Program-made: the position numbers and the translations under genes | Source: Ophioceras dolichostomum | Lineage: Eukaryota; Ascomycota; Sordariomycetes; Magnaporthales; Ophioceraceae | NCBI GenBank assembly: GCA_003049485.1 | Contig: PYST01000182.1 | Coordinates: 16,417-80,416 of the forward strand | DNA: 64,000 nucleotides | Direction: 5' to 3' | Notes under the pieces: model-generated | The model's database searches: none | The model's input: the letters and a program-made list of their open reading frames with translations, nothing else | What the model was told of the DNA's origin: nothing | Shown: piece by piece, positions 11,963 to 24,807 of the stretch | How the letters are laid out: each line of letters starts with the position of its first letter | Numbering within the stretch: position 1 is the first letter of the stretch

Positions 11963-12999
11963 CTCGGGACCGAATTATTTTCTGCAAGGATAACCTGGGC
12001 ATGCTGCTGCGGCAGCAGCTGTTGTCCCCCTCCCGGACTGGCCCCTGACCGATCTCGATAGAATGATGACAGCCCCGGCCCCCAAGAAAATGCGTACCTG
12101 CCTACCTGCTGTGTATGACAAATAAACTACCGTAGGAGGACCTGGGAAGAGGGGGGGACATGAATAGCACTGAACCCAGACAGGCCGTGGCGCGGTGTGA
12201 TGTAGGGTTAGCCGCCTTGACGTTTGCGGAGTTGATGGATGGAAACAGGGAGTGAGAGATGTAAATTGCGACGACAAGGCAAGGTGACGACTACCCCTAA
12301 CGAAGCCAAGGCGTGATGGGAATCACGAATTTGCTTACAGCCAAGCAAGTCCACTCGGCGTTTCTATATTTACCGTAGCTTTTAGGCTGGAATGGCTGCA
12401 AGGCCATGAGGCTGTGAGGCTGTGAAAAAAAGTAGGTAGATACTTGACAAGATCTCCGTATGCATCGCTCATCCGGCCAGGGGAAGAACCGAGAACTCGG
12501 CCTTCCGGCTAGTTACGAGGAATACATTCTATGTACCTAGTGTTGTGGGAAATGGCTCAGTGGGCTTTGGCCGGTAGGCCATGGGCCTGGCCCTCTTGGT
12601 CCTCCAGAAAGGGTATGATACGGCTACCGAGGAGTTAGTCGTGGAGGGCTGTGGATGATCCGTCATCTATACTGCCACTCCCTATGTGGTATCGCGGAGA
12701 GCAAGTAAACAGCCGGCGGACGAGCTGGGCTGCAGAAGCAGACTGCACCACTGGGTTTTCGTACTGGCTTCTATATCCGTAGCATATACTACCCACTGCT
12801 CACTCTCCTTAGGACACCGGGCGTCCTCACTACCCCTAACACACACATTCTGTTCTTAAAAAAATTACAAAGTAGAACGCTTCGTCTTTCCAACAAGCAA
12901 GTAGCCTTCGCGAGACTTTGCCTACGTGGAAAGGTTTTACCGAGCTTTGGCCAAGGACAATACAGGCGGAAGACTAGGCTCTGATAGCTACTTCAGGAT

Positions 13000-13428
13000 G
13001 TGTTGCCTCTGTGCCTCGGAGGCAGCCGTCTCCCAGGAGACGTCAATGGCGAGCAAGAATCTCGCCTTGCTGGAGCGCAACCGGGCATGGGAGCCGGCGG
13101 CAGTTTGGGGGGCGGCGCCAGGTCCAAGCACGTGCGTACGGACGATCGCGATGGCGACAATTCTGATGAGGAGGACGTTTACAACGCGGCGCCGTGCTCC
13201 CGACGGCATCGTGACAAGGCCGCGGGCTGTCGACAACAGGCCATCGGCTTGAATCATCCGGACCTATCGCGTAGCCCCAGTCCCGTCTGTCTTCCTCTCC
13301 GTACATGCAACTGACTGACATCCATCCCTATAGCCAGGTCACTGGCAGGGCTGGCGAGTCAACCAAGGGTCAGGCAAGCCAGCCCCGTCTACCGCCCTCC
13401 TCCGTCATCGACATCACCTAGAGTACGG
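13000..13428 (+). pseudogene. Possible decayed coding remnant (unrecognised)
   Basis: One frame reads SKHVRTDDRDGDNSDEEDVY and later GLNHPDLSRSPSP, acidic and serine/proline-rich like a disordered protein tail. A different frame then reads MQLTDIHPYSQVTG, then GESTKGQASQPRLPPSSVID, to a TAG at 13420-13422. Both look protein-like, but they are out of frame with each other and have no start or upstream domain. It may be a frameshifted gene end or a chance open stretch. No family recognised. Confidence 0.2.
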
Positions 13429-13869
13429 CGAGCTTCGCCGACAAAACGAGACGCACATCCTGAAAATCGCCTCTAATTCCACAGCAGACATAGAGGCATG
13501 TAGCGGACTAAATTGCCGTACCTCCGCAAGGCAACCTTGCGGGGGCGAATCAGCCGGCAGGTCGCTCACTTCCCAGCTGCGGGAATCTGGCTCAGCAATT
13601 TAATTTGCCTAGGTCCTGCCCCCCTCCTGCACTAATCCTCTGCCCGTACGTGACTATCAAGGAACACACAATGCCTCTCTTTCTGTTGTGGTGAAGACAG
13701 GTGAAGAAACGCCCGACAGCTTCTTTGGCTCTCTCAAATTTAGCCTCCTAACAAAGCCAAGGAACACTACGAAACCCTTCAAAAACGATACTGGCGGCTA
13801 GTCTGCCAGATCCTGCATTCAGAGGAACTAGTGATCGTTTCAACTCCAATCTTTCAAGGAAACTCCCGG

Positions 13870-13876
<7 letters not shown>

Positions 13877-13921
<45 letters not shown>
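13877..13921 (+). repeat. AG dinucleotide microsatellite
   Basis: About 22 uninterrupted AG units after a short A tract, in the spacer upstream of the ELL 3' end. Confidence 0.92.
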
Positions 13922-13925
<4 letters not shown>

Positions 13926-14505
13926 CGCGGAAAGCCCCCTTCCGACGGTGTGAAAGCAAGGCTCGGCCCGCCCCGCCCTTCAACGTTACGGCCGGTCGGC
14001 TTGCGAGGAGCAGCTGCCGGAATCCTGCAATCCTCGCAGGGCACCAGGTACTTGCGGCCAGACGGGCGCGAGCCCGGGGTAGCGGTAGCGGTAGCGGGAG
14101 CGCGGGTGAGGACGAGGTCGGGGTGGCAGGGCCCGGCGACGAGACATTGCCGCCGGCGCCGGGGTCCACTCGAATCTCATCTTCCGAATACTGCTGTTGG
14201 AGGGCGGTTCTCAGATTCTCTCTCGAACCTGAGACTCATCTTGATGCGATGTATTTGAAGGGTTCATGTATTCTTTATTCTTCTCTTCTTTATTTAATCT
14301 TCCACTGCTGCTGCTCTAACATCTATTCTGGTATCGGAACGACCCACCTCCCTCCTCTTCCCCTCACCCCGGTGACTTTTCCCCATCTCAGAACGACTGA
14401 AGGGACCATTCTCTTCACCCCGTTCTTCCTTTCACCCTTCCCTCCCTCCCATTTCCTCCTGTACCTCCTTAACCCATTACCCCCTCTCCCCTTTCACCCC
14501 TCCAT

Positions 14506-17227
14506 TCACCTCCTTCCCCTCTCCCGAATACGGTCCCGCTCCCGTTCTCGTTCCCTCTCCCTCTCCCTCTCCCGCTCCCTGTCCCTGCCCCGGCCGGTGT
14601 CGTCGTAAATCTCCCTCTTCAGCTCCTCGAGCCGGTCCCGCATGCTGATCAGGTTGTCGACCTTGTCCTGGGAGGGGTTCTCCTGCGCCGACAGCTGCCG
14701 GTGCAGGTTCTCGTAGCTGGCGTAGTACTGCTTGAACCTGCGCGCCTTGGCCAGCACGTCCTGCGACAGGGACGCCGCCGCCGCCGCCGCCACCGCGGAG
14801 GAGGTCGCGGGCCGCTTCGCCGGGCGGCCGCTGTTCGGTGCTCCTCCTGCTCCCACTGACGACGACGACGAAGCGGAAGAAGAAGACGACGACGACAACG
14901 AAGACGACGACGAGTGGGTTGGCGGCGCCGCGTCGGAGTCGTCGCGCTCCGCAAGGTGAGCAGGCGGCGCCTTGCGCTTCCGGCTTCCTGCCGCCGCCGC
15001 CGCTGCGGCGTTGGCGCGGGCGATCAGCCGCTCCTCGTTCGGGTCGATGTCGGACGCGTTGGTGGGCGGCGACGAGGCGAGGGGTGATGACTTGACGGGA
15101 GAGGTGTTGTTGGCGACCTTGGCCTTGGCGCTCGCGGTCGCGCCGCTCGCTCCGTTACGAGAGTGCGGGCTGTTGCCGCTGCTCGAGTCTGAGACGCGGT
15201 GGGTCTTCTTCAGCGAGGACGGTGCCGGCTTCATCGTCTTGTTGGACGGCCGGACGTTCTCCATCGCTCCTGCTCCGTCCCTCGAGTCCCGGCTCGACCC
15301 GGCCGCCACCACGGACTTGAGCGGCTGTTGTGGGTCCTTCGGCTTGAGCTTCTTGCTGAGAGGCGTCCCGGAGCTGGAGCTGCTGTCGTCGTCGTCCCGT
15401 GGCCGCTTCATCGGGCGCGCGGTGATCTGGGGCTTGATGGGTTCTTGGGGTTGGACTGGCGGACGGACTTTCGTGGCCGTGGCCGTGGTGGTGGGAGGGC
15501 GCACTTGCTTGGTCACTGGTGGCTTCTTCACCTGCTTCGAGAGCGGCGTATCCTCGCTCGAGTCGTCCGAGTCGCTAATGATCTCCTTGGACAAGGGCCT
15601 TTTGGTCTTGCCGCTTGTGGCCGCCTTCGCTCCTCCAGCCTTGGAGGAGGCCGACTTGGCCGGGGAGGCTTTTGGGGTCGCCGTCTTCTTCGTAGTGGCT
15701 GTTGTCGCCCTTGCACTCACGGCTGTCTTCGTCGGTTTCGTCTGGGAATTCGATCGTGACATGGGCTCCGAGCCGGTCACCGACCGGCTGTCCTCATCCT
15801 TGAGCCCTGACGAATCCCCTCCGCTAGAGTCCTCAGCCTTCTGGACCTGGATCTTGGGCGCTTGCGTGAGGCCCTTCGGCCCCTTTGCCAGTGTCGCCTG
15901 TAGCTTGCTTAGGGACTTGCCCTTCCCTCGCTCGTCGAAAGGGAGCAACTTCTGCCACTCGGGCTCCGAGGCTCCGATCCGCATGCGGTCGAACTTGATC
16001 ACGGCATTGTCGATGGCCAGCTGTCGATCTGAGTCTGAGTCGTAGCTGTGGTTCCAGATATCCAGTTCCTTCCAGAACTTTTGCTTCATCGAGTACCGGT
16101 TTGAGGTCTTGTCGACGTCTGCGACCTTGTCCAAGATGCTCGTGAACTCCTTTCTCGTCTCCTCGCCGCCAGACCACTTCTTCCACAGTTCATCAAACGT
16201 CATATCTCGCACGGCGAGAGCGTGGATGATGGGAACCCGCTGCTCCTTTGCCTGGTTCACTGCCTGTTGGGTGGCCGTCTCAATGGATGATTCCAGTGGC
16301 GAGCCGACGCCGCTCAATGCAGGGCTCGACGGGTGGGACCTCGCCGATGTGCTCATGGAAAAGGCGCTGCCCTTGTTCGAGACGATCGTCTTCTTGCCGG
16401 CCGGCTTAGCCTTCTTGGTGTTGCCATGGGGCACCAAGCCCTTGGATCTACACTCCAGAGTTAATAAAGATGAACGGGGACGGTAGAATATGGGACAAAG
16501 GACCTGTAGGACTCGGGTATGAAGAGAAAGGGGGTGGTATCAGAGGAGGTGGTATCAAACGTACCCTGTCGACTTGAAGTTCTTGTCGGGGATCTCGACC
16601 TCGAGGGCGGAATCGTCGTCGGCGATGGACGGCGCTTGCTTCAGGTACGCCGGTAACCTGTTGAGGACGGGCTTTCGGAAGAGGCTCATTGTTGGGTTCG
16701 GCAGGAGACTCGCAGTCTCTGTGGAAGCGTTGGGGTCTGTAACGTAGAGATCGTACGAATAGTCCGTTGTTCGTGGAATGGTGCGATAGTTGGATCCATA
16801 GAGGAAGCACTAGAAGCTTTGTTAGAAACGAAACAGAAAAAAATGGCCTCCCCAAACACGGGAAAGGTCGATTGCTGTAGCGAGATTGAAAAGGCTCAAT
16901 AGGCGCTATTGTGCTTGCAAAGTCTCCTATTGTCTCCCATTGTGGAGGCTCGAAGCAGCGAGTAATTGGGAAGCCCTATTGTGCAGGGGACTATTCAAGC
17001 CTATTCAACCCGCAATGGTGAATTGAGAGGGAAATCTGAGGGAAAATCAGTCCTACCGGAGTATGGCCCAAAGACAGCTGAATTCCATCGCCATTTTGCA
17101 CACTCTCGATCAGGTCCTCAAGCAGATCCTCGCTCAGGTTGACAGCGAAAGCCTGGAGCGGGAGAGCAGCCATGTCCTTGGCCGAGCTCTCCAGCTCCAG
17201 GCCGGCCTCGGGTATTCTCAGCACCAT
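14506..17227 (-). CDS. RNA polymerase II elongation factor ELL
   Basis: Fungal ELL (S. pombe Ell1 type) works with its Eaf partner to raise RNA polymerase II elongation rate in the nucleus. Exons on the minus strand: 17227-17057, 16809-16565 and 16447-14506, giving 785 residues with consistent phases. The N-terminal ELL domain begins MVLRIPEAGLELESSAKDM and crosses both junctions (SLGHTP then CFLYGSNYRTIPRTTDYSYD; EIPDKNFKSTG then SKGLVPHGN). It continues through PIIHALAVRDMTFDELWKKW. The middle, about residues 290-700, is Ser/Lys/Pro-rich and disordered. The C-terminus carries an occludin/ELL-like helix pair (ARRFKQYYASYENLHRQL, then LISMRDRLEELKREIY). The last residues are an Arg-Glu dipeptide run. 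The ATG at 17227 is used because the same frame upstream has only GTG. Intron 1 (247 bp) repeats the sense motif ACAATAG several times. Identity is good; C-terminal domain borders are rough. Confidence 0.85.
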
Positions 17228-20200
17228 CGTGGGCACAAGCGGAAGCGAACGTCTTCTACGGAACCGGTCTTCGTCGTCTTCGTCTTCGTCGTCGTCGGGG
17301 TCGGAGGCGGCGTTCTCGGATTGATCGGTCGGCGGACCTGATGTCGGCCAGGGAGTCTCGGAGACGGAAAGCCCTAATCCCTCAAATTTCCGGGGTCCAA
17401 CGAGGCTATACAGGCTAGGCAGGTATTGATGTATGAAGCACGAAAAAGTAGAAGAACGAAAGCAAAAATCCTCTCTGTCAGACTCCAGAATTTCTGAGGA
17501 AGTTCGAACAATTTCTAGGGGAGGATCGCTCCGAGGATCGTCAAGAAGGGTCGGAGGCGGCCGGCGTTCTCAATGGGGGTTGACACAGCTTTTGGCTGCA
17601 GGTAACCTTCCGTCAGGCACAGGAACACATCACATTTACATTGTCGGCGGATGGGAGGGGGAGCGTCTTCGGCAACTTCCCCTTTGACCTCGTCTCGCAC
17701 GGCCGTGAACAAGAGTAAAAAAGAAACAAAAAGGACGGCGAGGTCAAAGGCGGAGTTGACGGAGGCAAAGAAAGGAGGTGACGGAGCTGTGAGAGAGTGA
17801 GAGAAGAAAGACGTTGAAGAACGCCTAGGATCGGGGAGCAAAGGTGGAGCGGCACAAAGAGAGCGAGAGGCATGAGAGGGTGGGCACAGTGAAGGAGGGC
17901 GGAGTGACTGCAGGGAAGGTGTTGTGGTCGGGTCGGGTACATTCACTCGGGCAAACCAATGGAGCTGCGCTACTGGTCCGCCTGAGGTGGGCAAAGTCAC
18001 AGGTACCTGTGCACAACGCCCCACCCCTGACTGCCCCCTTGCCAGCTCGTGCAGTGGGCTGCTCCTAATGCTGCCGTGGCCCGGTAGGAAGCCCGTTGTG
18101 GCTGCTGAGGCTGCCGGAGTCAAGCGAAACCAGCAGGCCCGGGCGGCCCTGAGTGGCTCCAAACTTGGCTGGGGACCGGGGTCAGCGACGTCCTTACGGT
18201 ACCTGATGCGCCTTTGTACCCGGTACCTCGCCTGCTGTCCTGCAATGTGGGACAACACCCGGACAGGGGTCAGGGATCCACGGGTGAGCAGCAGCAACGC
18301 AGCAACGCAGCAACGCGCAGGCGTGCATGTCATTATTGATGGGTCTTCACTCAGGCGGGCCTTCGCTCCAGGTTGAATCCCGTCCCAGTTCGTCAATCAT
18401 AAAGTGCTGCTGCCATGGAACCCTGACCCCTCCTCGCCCTCTTCCTGCCTGGCAGGTATGCGTCGTACAGTAGCCCTCCTCATCGGATCAGCAGCAGTCG
18501 TAAGGTTATTTTGGGTAGATGATTTCTAGGTGCTGTAACCACACTTTAAAGTATAAACTGCGAAGTGCCTGCCATCAATGTTTGCGAAAGGAGACGGTGC
18601 GGACTCTTTGACTCTTTGGGGGAATCGCCCCCCGAACCCCGCCCTTCATTCATTGATTGTCAAACCACTCAATTCTGCGGCCGGCCGGCAGGCCGATCGA
18701 CTTCAATACAGTCAACACTTGGTGATCTGCGACCGTGAGGGCTTACTACTGTTATGTGCAGCACAGTATGCAACGACTGGGATCGGCTGGGCTGGGCTGG
18801 CTGGCAGGTGCTCCGTATCAGCTGGGCGATTTGGGGGTGCAGGGGGGCGGGTAAGGCAGCTGGTAGGCGGGGAGGGAATAATGAGCCAATCGCCAGGCTC
18901 AAAGCAACATGGAGGAATTCCTGTCGAACCGTTACAACCACATCATCGAGCGTCAGAAACGGTCCGCTGAGAGCTCTCGTCTTGGAGCAAGAAGTACTCC
19001 AAGGGCTGACGCTTGCCCAAGGTGGAGGCAGGCATAATAATGGGATGGGGATGAACAAGCGAACGAGGCCACCGCCGTCGGCCGACCCAGCGGAACCGGC
19101 TGAACCTGGTTGCAGGAGAATCCATCCAGCTTCCCCCTCCTTTTCTTCCCTTCACCCTTCCAATCACACGGTTTGACAGTCCAGACGGCACTTGATACAT
19201 GTCCTACGCCACACCCTACCTACCCTTCGAGAGTCCAGGAACATCTGAGTGAGGCATGAATGAGATGAGAAGCAGTCAAATCGCTTCATCACAATCCCTC
19301 CCAGATGCGGCCAAAACCCTCTTTCTGTCCGCTCACAGTAATACCGGGTGGGATTCGTTTCCAAGTCTTCGTGTGGGGACGGGTCAAGAGTGGCCGTGGC
19401 CATGGCCGGCTTTCCAATCCTCTTCCCAAATCTACGTAGGTACCTAGGTAGGTGCCTAAGGTACGTACATACAACGACCGGCCTCTTTACAACGGCCGGC
19501 TCTATTTGTACGAAGTTTCAAACTGTCCTTGCAGCCACACAAACAACAGGACCCTGATGATGGGCGTCGATATTTCGTTGAAGGAGCAGCGGTGATGACG
19601 TTTGAGAGCACGGACGGACGGACACTCACACATGCACAGAAACACACACCGGCAGTGGCGATGACTGATGACTTTGATGACGGCGAATTTTCAAAGCAGC
19701 TGCACAGAGGAGGGGAGGAGAGAAAAAAAACACCAGGCGAAAAAAAAAATAAAAAATAAAAAATAAAAAAAATACAAAAATTTAAGTCATGTCCTTCATC
19801 CGTCCGTCTCGTCCCAACCTCTCACGGGATCGGGGTCGTTCCGAAAAGCTCCATAGTGCTACGTCCTTTCCCCCCTCCTTTGTGCTCCGTCCGCAAGACG
19901 GATATGGCTCCAGGATGCTACGTTTCTAGACTTCGCTTCCCGCTCCAACCGCCTCGGTCGAAGCCGTCCGGTAAGGTCAGGTAGGTGGGCAGGCGGGCAT
20001 TATTAAGCCTGTCGAGTGACCTGCCTGCCTGGCCTCGCACCCACCTACCTACCTACACAGTACGTTTCCTACCGCTTTGCCTGCCCTGTTCGCCTGCTGC
20101 GAACGAACGACGAATCAATCAATCATCTAACGGAGTACGGGGGTCGCCTGTGTGTATTCCGTACGGATACCTCTACTCAGGTAGGTACCTTAGGTATGCG

Positions 20201-20796
20201 GCCATTTTCGTTTCCATCAATCCGCTGTCCCACGCTCTCCGGACCCTTTGCCGCCTTTTCTGCAGCCGCCTTGAAGCCCGCCTTGCTAGGTACCTAAGCA
20301 CTTACTGCCTTCGGACCACCTCTCCATCTTCGTCTTCTTCGGCGGATTACACGCACCGCACCGTCTGGCAGAGGACTGTACATGGGTCCCGCAGCAGCCA
20401 GCCAGCGATTCCCGTCGCACCAGTCGAGCTGCGTACTTCGTCGTTCGTGTGTGTGTGCATACTGTGGTGGTAATAGTAAGCAGAGGGAAGGCCGAGGAAG
20501 GCATTGGACAGACCTGACGTATCCCGCACCTTGCCCACTCTCTTCCACTCTTCCAATCTTCCACCACCCACACCACTCACTTCCTTCTTTTTCCATCCCA
20601 TCCCATTTGATCCCATCCTATCCCACGCACTCCGTACACCAGCTGCCTTTTTTCCACTGACGTTAGGCGGGTATTTTTTTTGGTCTCCTTTCTCCTTTTG
20701 TTTATATCTCCTTGTTTCATTGTAGCCCCCCCCCCTGCCGTTATTCTACGGGATCTCTGTGCGAATCACCCGCCTAGCCACGACGGCCGATCATGG

Positions 20797-20799
<3 letters not shown>

Positions 20800-20820
<21 letters not shown>
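20800..20820 (+). repeat. CA dinucleotide microsatellite followed by A tract
   Basis: About ten CA units, then a poly-A tract of about 18 nt. Confidence 0.85.
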
Positions 20821-20833
<13 letters not shown>

Positions 20834-21876
20834 AAAAAGAGGAAATCGAGGATGGATTTTGGGGATGACGGCGACCGGAAAGGAAGAATGAGGGGGTGTG
20901 AGAGTACAGAAGAACTCACATGCGGACGGACTGGGAAGCGGAAAAGAAACATCGTCGCACCCCTCCTCTCACTTGTATAATCGTCCCACGAGTTACGTGG
21001 TTCGCCTTGCTTCCTGCTTGTTCCCAGGAGATCCTTCCCAGTGATTGCCCGAGGACGGCCAGGTAGGTACCTAGGGAGGTTTTCAGCAGGCACTTTTTGA
21101 ACTGTCGTAGCTCGGTGAAGTGCGCCCTCCTGCTGCTGCCGCTTGCTGCTGCTACAGCAGGTCATGCGGCAGAGTCGATGAGGTGGGCGGGAATTGGCGA
21201 GAAATGTTCCGTCCACCGTATACGAACATGCCATGGGTTGAGCAGTCGCGGAGATAGGTCCATTCCTGCATCATGTGCCCTACCTCCTGCTCCCTTACTC
21301 TTCTCCAGGTCGTCGCCCTGACGGCATGGAAGACACTCTCACTCGCTCCCGCGGTCTCCAAGCGAGAAGTGGTTCGAGCGCCGCACTTATCCAATCACCA
21401 CCCATCGCTCGCTCACTCGTTTGCAGCGGTCGCTTTGTTCCGTGCGTTTGCGACTCTTTCTTTTTTTTTCCTCCCCTCTTTCATTCATTTTGTTAGGGTG
21501 AGTTCTCCCCGACTGGTATGTATCTGCCCTCCGTGTGCAAAATACGTACCTACCTAGTGCCGAAGAATGCCTCCCATGGTCCATCTTCCATGGGCCAGCT
21601 ATATTATTTTTGTGCTGTGCTGTCTGGCTGGTACGTCCGCCACGTCTGGGTTGCTGATGACTGGGTCCAAAAGGCGGAGAGGCGCTTCAGCCCAGCTGCC
21701 CGCCCGCCCACCTTTCTGACCATCTCAGCTTGCATCATCACACCTCTCGGCGACGCCTTTGCTTCCTTTCATGGTTGGTCTTAGGTACCACCGATGCGCC
21801 AACTATGGCGAGCATGGGCGTCTTTGGAAATATGGAATTGGCCAGATCGGCCGCAGTTCTGGGTATTGACGTACGG

Positions 21877-21915
21877 GTAGGTACCTACCTAGGTACCTAG
21901 GTACCTACCTAAGTT
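21877..21915. repeat. TAGGTACC palindromic repeat cluster
   Basis: Nearly 40 bp made of TAGGTACCTACC and CTAGGTACC units, the clearest copy of a short palindrome scattered through the spacers. Confidence 0.85.
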
Positions 21916-23017
21916 CCTTGCCTATAATCTGACCCGACATTGAGATCGTAGAAAAAGGGCTGCTGCTGTGGTGGTTTCTGGATGGCAGCAGTCACAACTG
22001 GACGGATTGGGATATATCTTTCCCCGCCCGCCACGGCGGCAGCAGCCCACCGCCGCCACTACCTAGTCGGCGCCCCCCTCCCAACCGGTCGGGAACTCCT
22101 GACCTGACCTACTCTAACCAAACCCAAACGTGCTTTCCCGTACCTGCGTGGGAGCTGTGTGGTGCGGTGTGGTGCGGTGCGTTGCGTCGTGCTTGTGCTT
22201 GTGCTGCGCAGAAGACGGACGGGAACGGCTCTGGACACAAACCAGCACCGCATGTCGGCAGCCTGCAAGGCAACGAGCGTGTGAACTCACTTAATCAACG
22301 CCGCCACCAACAACCTCAGCCGCTGATGATGATGAAACCGATCCCCAGCATCAACTTCCCATTCACCTGGTCGTGCACGCATGGGGTTGAGTCGGTGGAT
22401 AAAAAAAAAATTTAAAAATAAAAATAAAAAAAAACGTTCAATTCTTTTCGGGTTGGCTGATGAATCAATTCTCCTTCGTTCCTGTCTGTCCAGATTTCGA
22501 TCTACCTCCCTACCTACCAGCCTACCTCGTCGCCGTTAGCAGCTTTCTTTTTGTTTTGACCAGTGTGGTCCAATATGCCCGTGTTTTCTTGCCACCGCTG
22601 ACCGAAAACAGCAGCTGACTGGGACTCCCCCCGCGAGGGTGGTGTGGGCTCCATCCAGCCCTGCCAGGCTCCGTACAGACACCCCATCCCGTATTACGTA
22701 CACTCAATTGATGACGACGAGAGCGTGGGAGGCCCATGAAGCCTCGTTTTTTGAACCAGGTCGTTTGGAGATTGTAATATCCAGTATTAGACTATATGAG
22801 AATATTAGAGATGATAACCCATTCATGGAATGCTTTTTCTTCTTTTCCATCCGTCCTCCCCATCCACGTGCTGTCGCGTTGTTGGGCGTTCCCAGTTGAG
22901 TGACGAGGAGGGGCGGGCGAGGAGATCTCGATATCAGACGACGGCCGGGGTTGCCCGTCAAGTGTCCACCCGTCCTCGCATCCCATCAGAGGAGCATCTT
23001 AACGCGCAATGCTATTG

Positions 23018-23068
23018 CCTCTCCGGTCTATGTTCCTCTCCGGTCTATGTTCCTCTCCGGCCTGTGTT
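23018..23068 (+). repeat. Three tandem copies of a 17-bp unit
   Basis: The unit CCTCTCCGGTCTATGTT is present twice exactly and a third time with two changes. Non-coding context. Confidence 0.85.
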
Positions 23069-24340
23069 CCTAACACGAAATATGTCAAGCTTTCCCCTTT
23101 CCGCATCAATTCATCTATTTACACAGCATGTCGTTCTGCATACATGCATACCTAGTTACCTAGGTATCCTTTCGCATTTAGGAGAGACGGAAGACGGCGA
23201 ACGTGAACAGAATCGAACCGGAACTGGGATTGTTTACTTTTCTGTTTTTCTGTCTTTCTTTTTTTATTTTTTATTTTTTAATTTTAGATAACCCCGCTCT
23301 GCCTGCCCCTGCTTCCAGGTCTACCCGATAGCTGGTTCTGTTTCTTCCAGGTTCGCTCTCAGGTCCCGCCACGGCTTCCTCTTTTCCATCCGTTTCGTAA
23401 AAGCTCGAATCACTAACTCACCTGCTCGATGCCTCCGGGCTGGATTTGGCCTTCTCCCGATTGTGTGCTTAGATCTGCGGGAGAGAAGCTCTGCCAGCCG
23501 GTCATCAAATAGTCCCGGAGACTGCACATCGGGAACCTGCCTCCTTGGCCAGCTATCAGGCACCTGCCCTGACCGTGGCGGCCCTCCAAAGCGGTACCAC
23601 CGCCGCCGCCACCACGACGCCCCCCTCCAGAGGAGGCATGTATGATTTCGCTACGCTTTTTATGGACGGCACGACAGAGCTAGCGGGCCGGCTGTGGAAC
23701 TAAGATGATGTGGAAAGAACCTCTTCTATACCAGTCAGGCACCTCCCTACCTAGGTAGGTACTTACTTCACTGCCCACCTTCGCAGGGAGGGTTGGCCGC
23801 CCGTCTGCTTCGACGAATCTAGGACCTTCAGGAGTGTCCTGCCTGCCAACCCACCAACCTACAGGTACCTAGGTAGGAACCACCCGACCAGCAGGCAGGT
23901 AGGTAGCTCCCTGCGAAGATATGGGACATGGCGTGGCGGAGGAAAAAGAAAAAATAGCCGAATTTCCAAGCGTCGAAAAGGGTAAAAAGGCCCCTGCTTT
24001 GTTTCGTTTCCGTGGTAGAGGAGAGCTCAGCTGAAGCCTCCTCGGCGCCGCCAGTACACCGAGCTATGAACATACAGCTGAACACGGGGGCCGCCCTCGT
24101 TCAGGTATTTGATGAGCTCTCCCTTTCATGTATGTTTTAATAACCGCAAACAGTTCCCTCTTCATTTTTGTTCTGGTCTGCTGTGTGAGTGTGTGGGCGC
24201 GCGTGTGTAGGTGCTTTGCCGGGCCACCCAGAGGAGCAGTTGGGAGTGAGGGAACACAGGTGTGCAATAATGCTGGGCTGGTCTGGGCTGTGCTGTCTCC
24301 TACATATGTATGCGTGTGATTTCCCAGCAGCCCTCTGTTG

Positions 24341-24505
24341 TTGAGGTACCTACCTCTTCCCAGGTACCTACCTCTTCCCAGGTACCTACCTACCCAGATA
24401 CCTAGGTACCAAGGCATCAAAACACTGGACTGGTGCTTGCTTGTCTGTCATTGAACCGGCCTATTGGGTACCTAGCAGGTACCTACTTACCCAGGTACCT
24501 AGGCA
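24341..24505. repeat. TAGGTACC repeat cluster with tandem substructure
   Basis: Contains AGGTACCTACCTCTTCCC in tandem, followed by ACCTAGGTACC units at about 24400 and again at 24469-24505. Confidence 0.8.
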
Positions 24506-24801
24506 GGCACGTATGTACGTTTAATTGGCTTGACACATGGGGGCTTGTTCATTACATGTCGTTGCCCGGTTTCGGATGGATGGAGTGATTGATTGATTGA
24601 TTGGCCGCTTTTGGTAAACTGCGTGTAAGTCGTTAACAGCATTATAGAATAAACTGTGTATTTAGCGCCGGCCCCACCTGCAGATTTGTTACTGCCGCGT
24701 CTTGCTTCTTCTGACAAAGCCCACATTAGCAGAAAATTCGAGCTTCATCAAAACGGATTTCGATGAGAATTCTTGCGGTCGACAGTGGACGATCGACTAG
24801 C

Positions 24802-24807
24802 TATAAA
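24802..24807 (+). promoter_or_regulatory. TATA-box candidate upstream of the FTA2-like pseudogene
   Basis: TATAAA lies 140 bp before the start codon at 24947, a plausible spacing for a fungal promoter with a short leader. Confidence 0.4.

Larger units (their letters stand above)
9924..14505. other. Intergenic: 4.6 kb between LC8 and ELL genes
   Basis: No complete gene is supported. It contains a CA run (about 10253-10274), GA runs, GTGA and CTAG tetramer runs, and a possible decayed coding remnant around 13000-13430 listed separately. The final ~200 bp (14330-14505) is C/T-rich and leads into the 3' end of the ELL gene. Confidence 0.6.

Noticed and set aside
12540..12600. TGGCTCAGTGG resembling a tRNA A box
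   Set aside because: No B box or cloverleaf downstream within normal distance.
14972..16045. 357-codon plus-strand open frame opposite ELL
   Set aside because: Antisense shadow of the low-complexity Ser/Lys/Pro-rich middle of ELL; no domain.
17515..18396. 293-codon minus-strand open frame upstream of ELL
   Set aside because: No recognisable domain, erratic composition, and an unsupported start.
23185..23225. tRNA-like T-arm motif GGTTCGATTC on the minus strand
   Set aside because: Flanking bases do not pair into a 5-bp T stem, and no A box, anticodon arm or acceptor stem was found.
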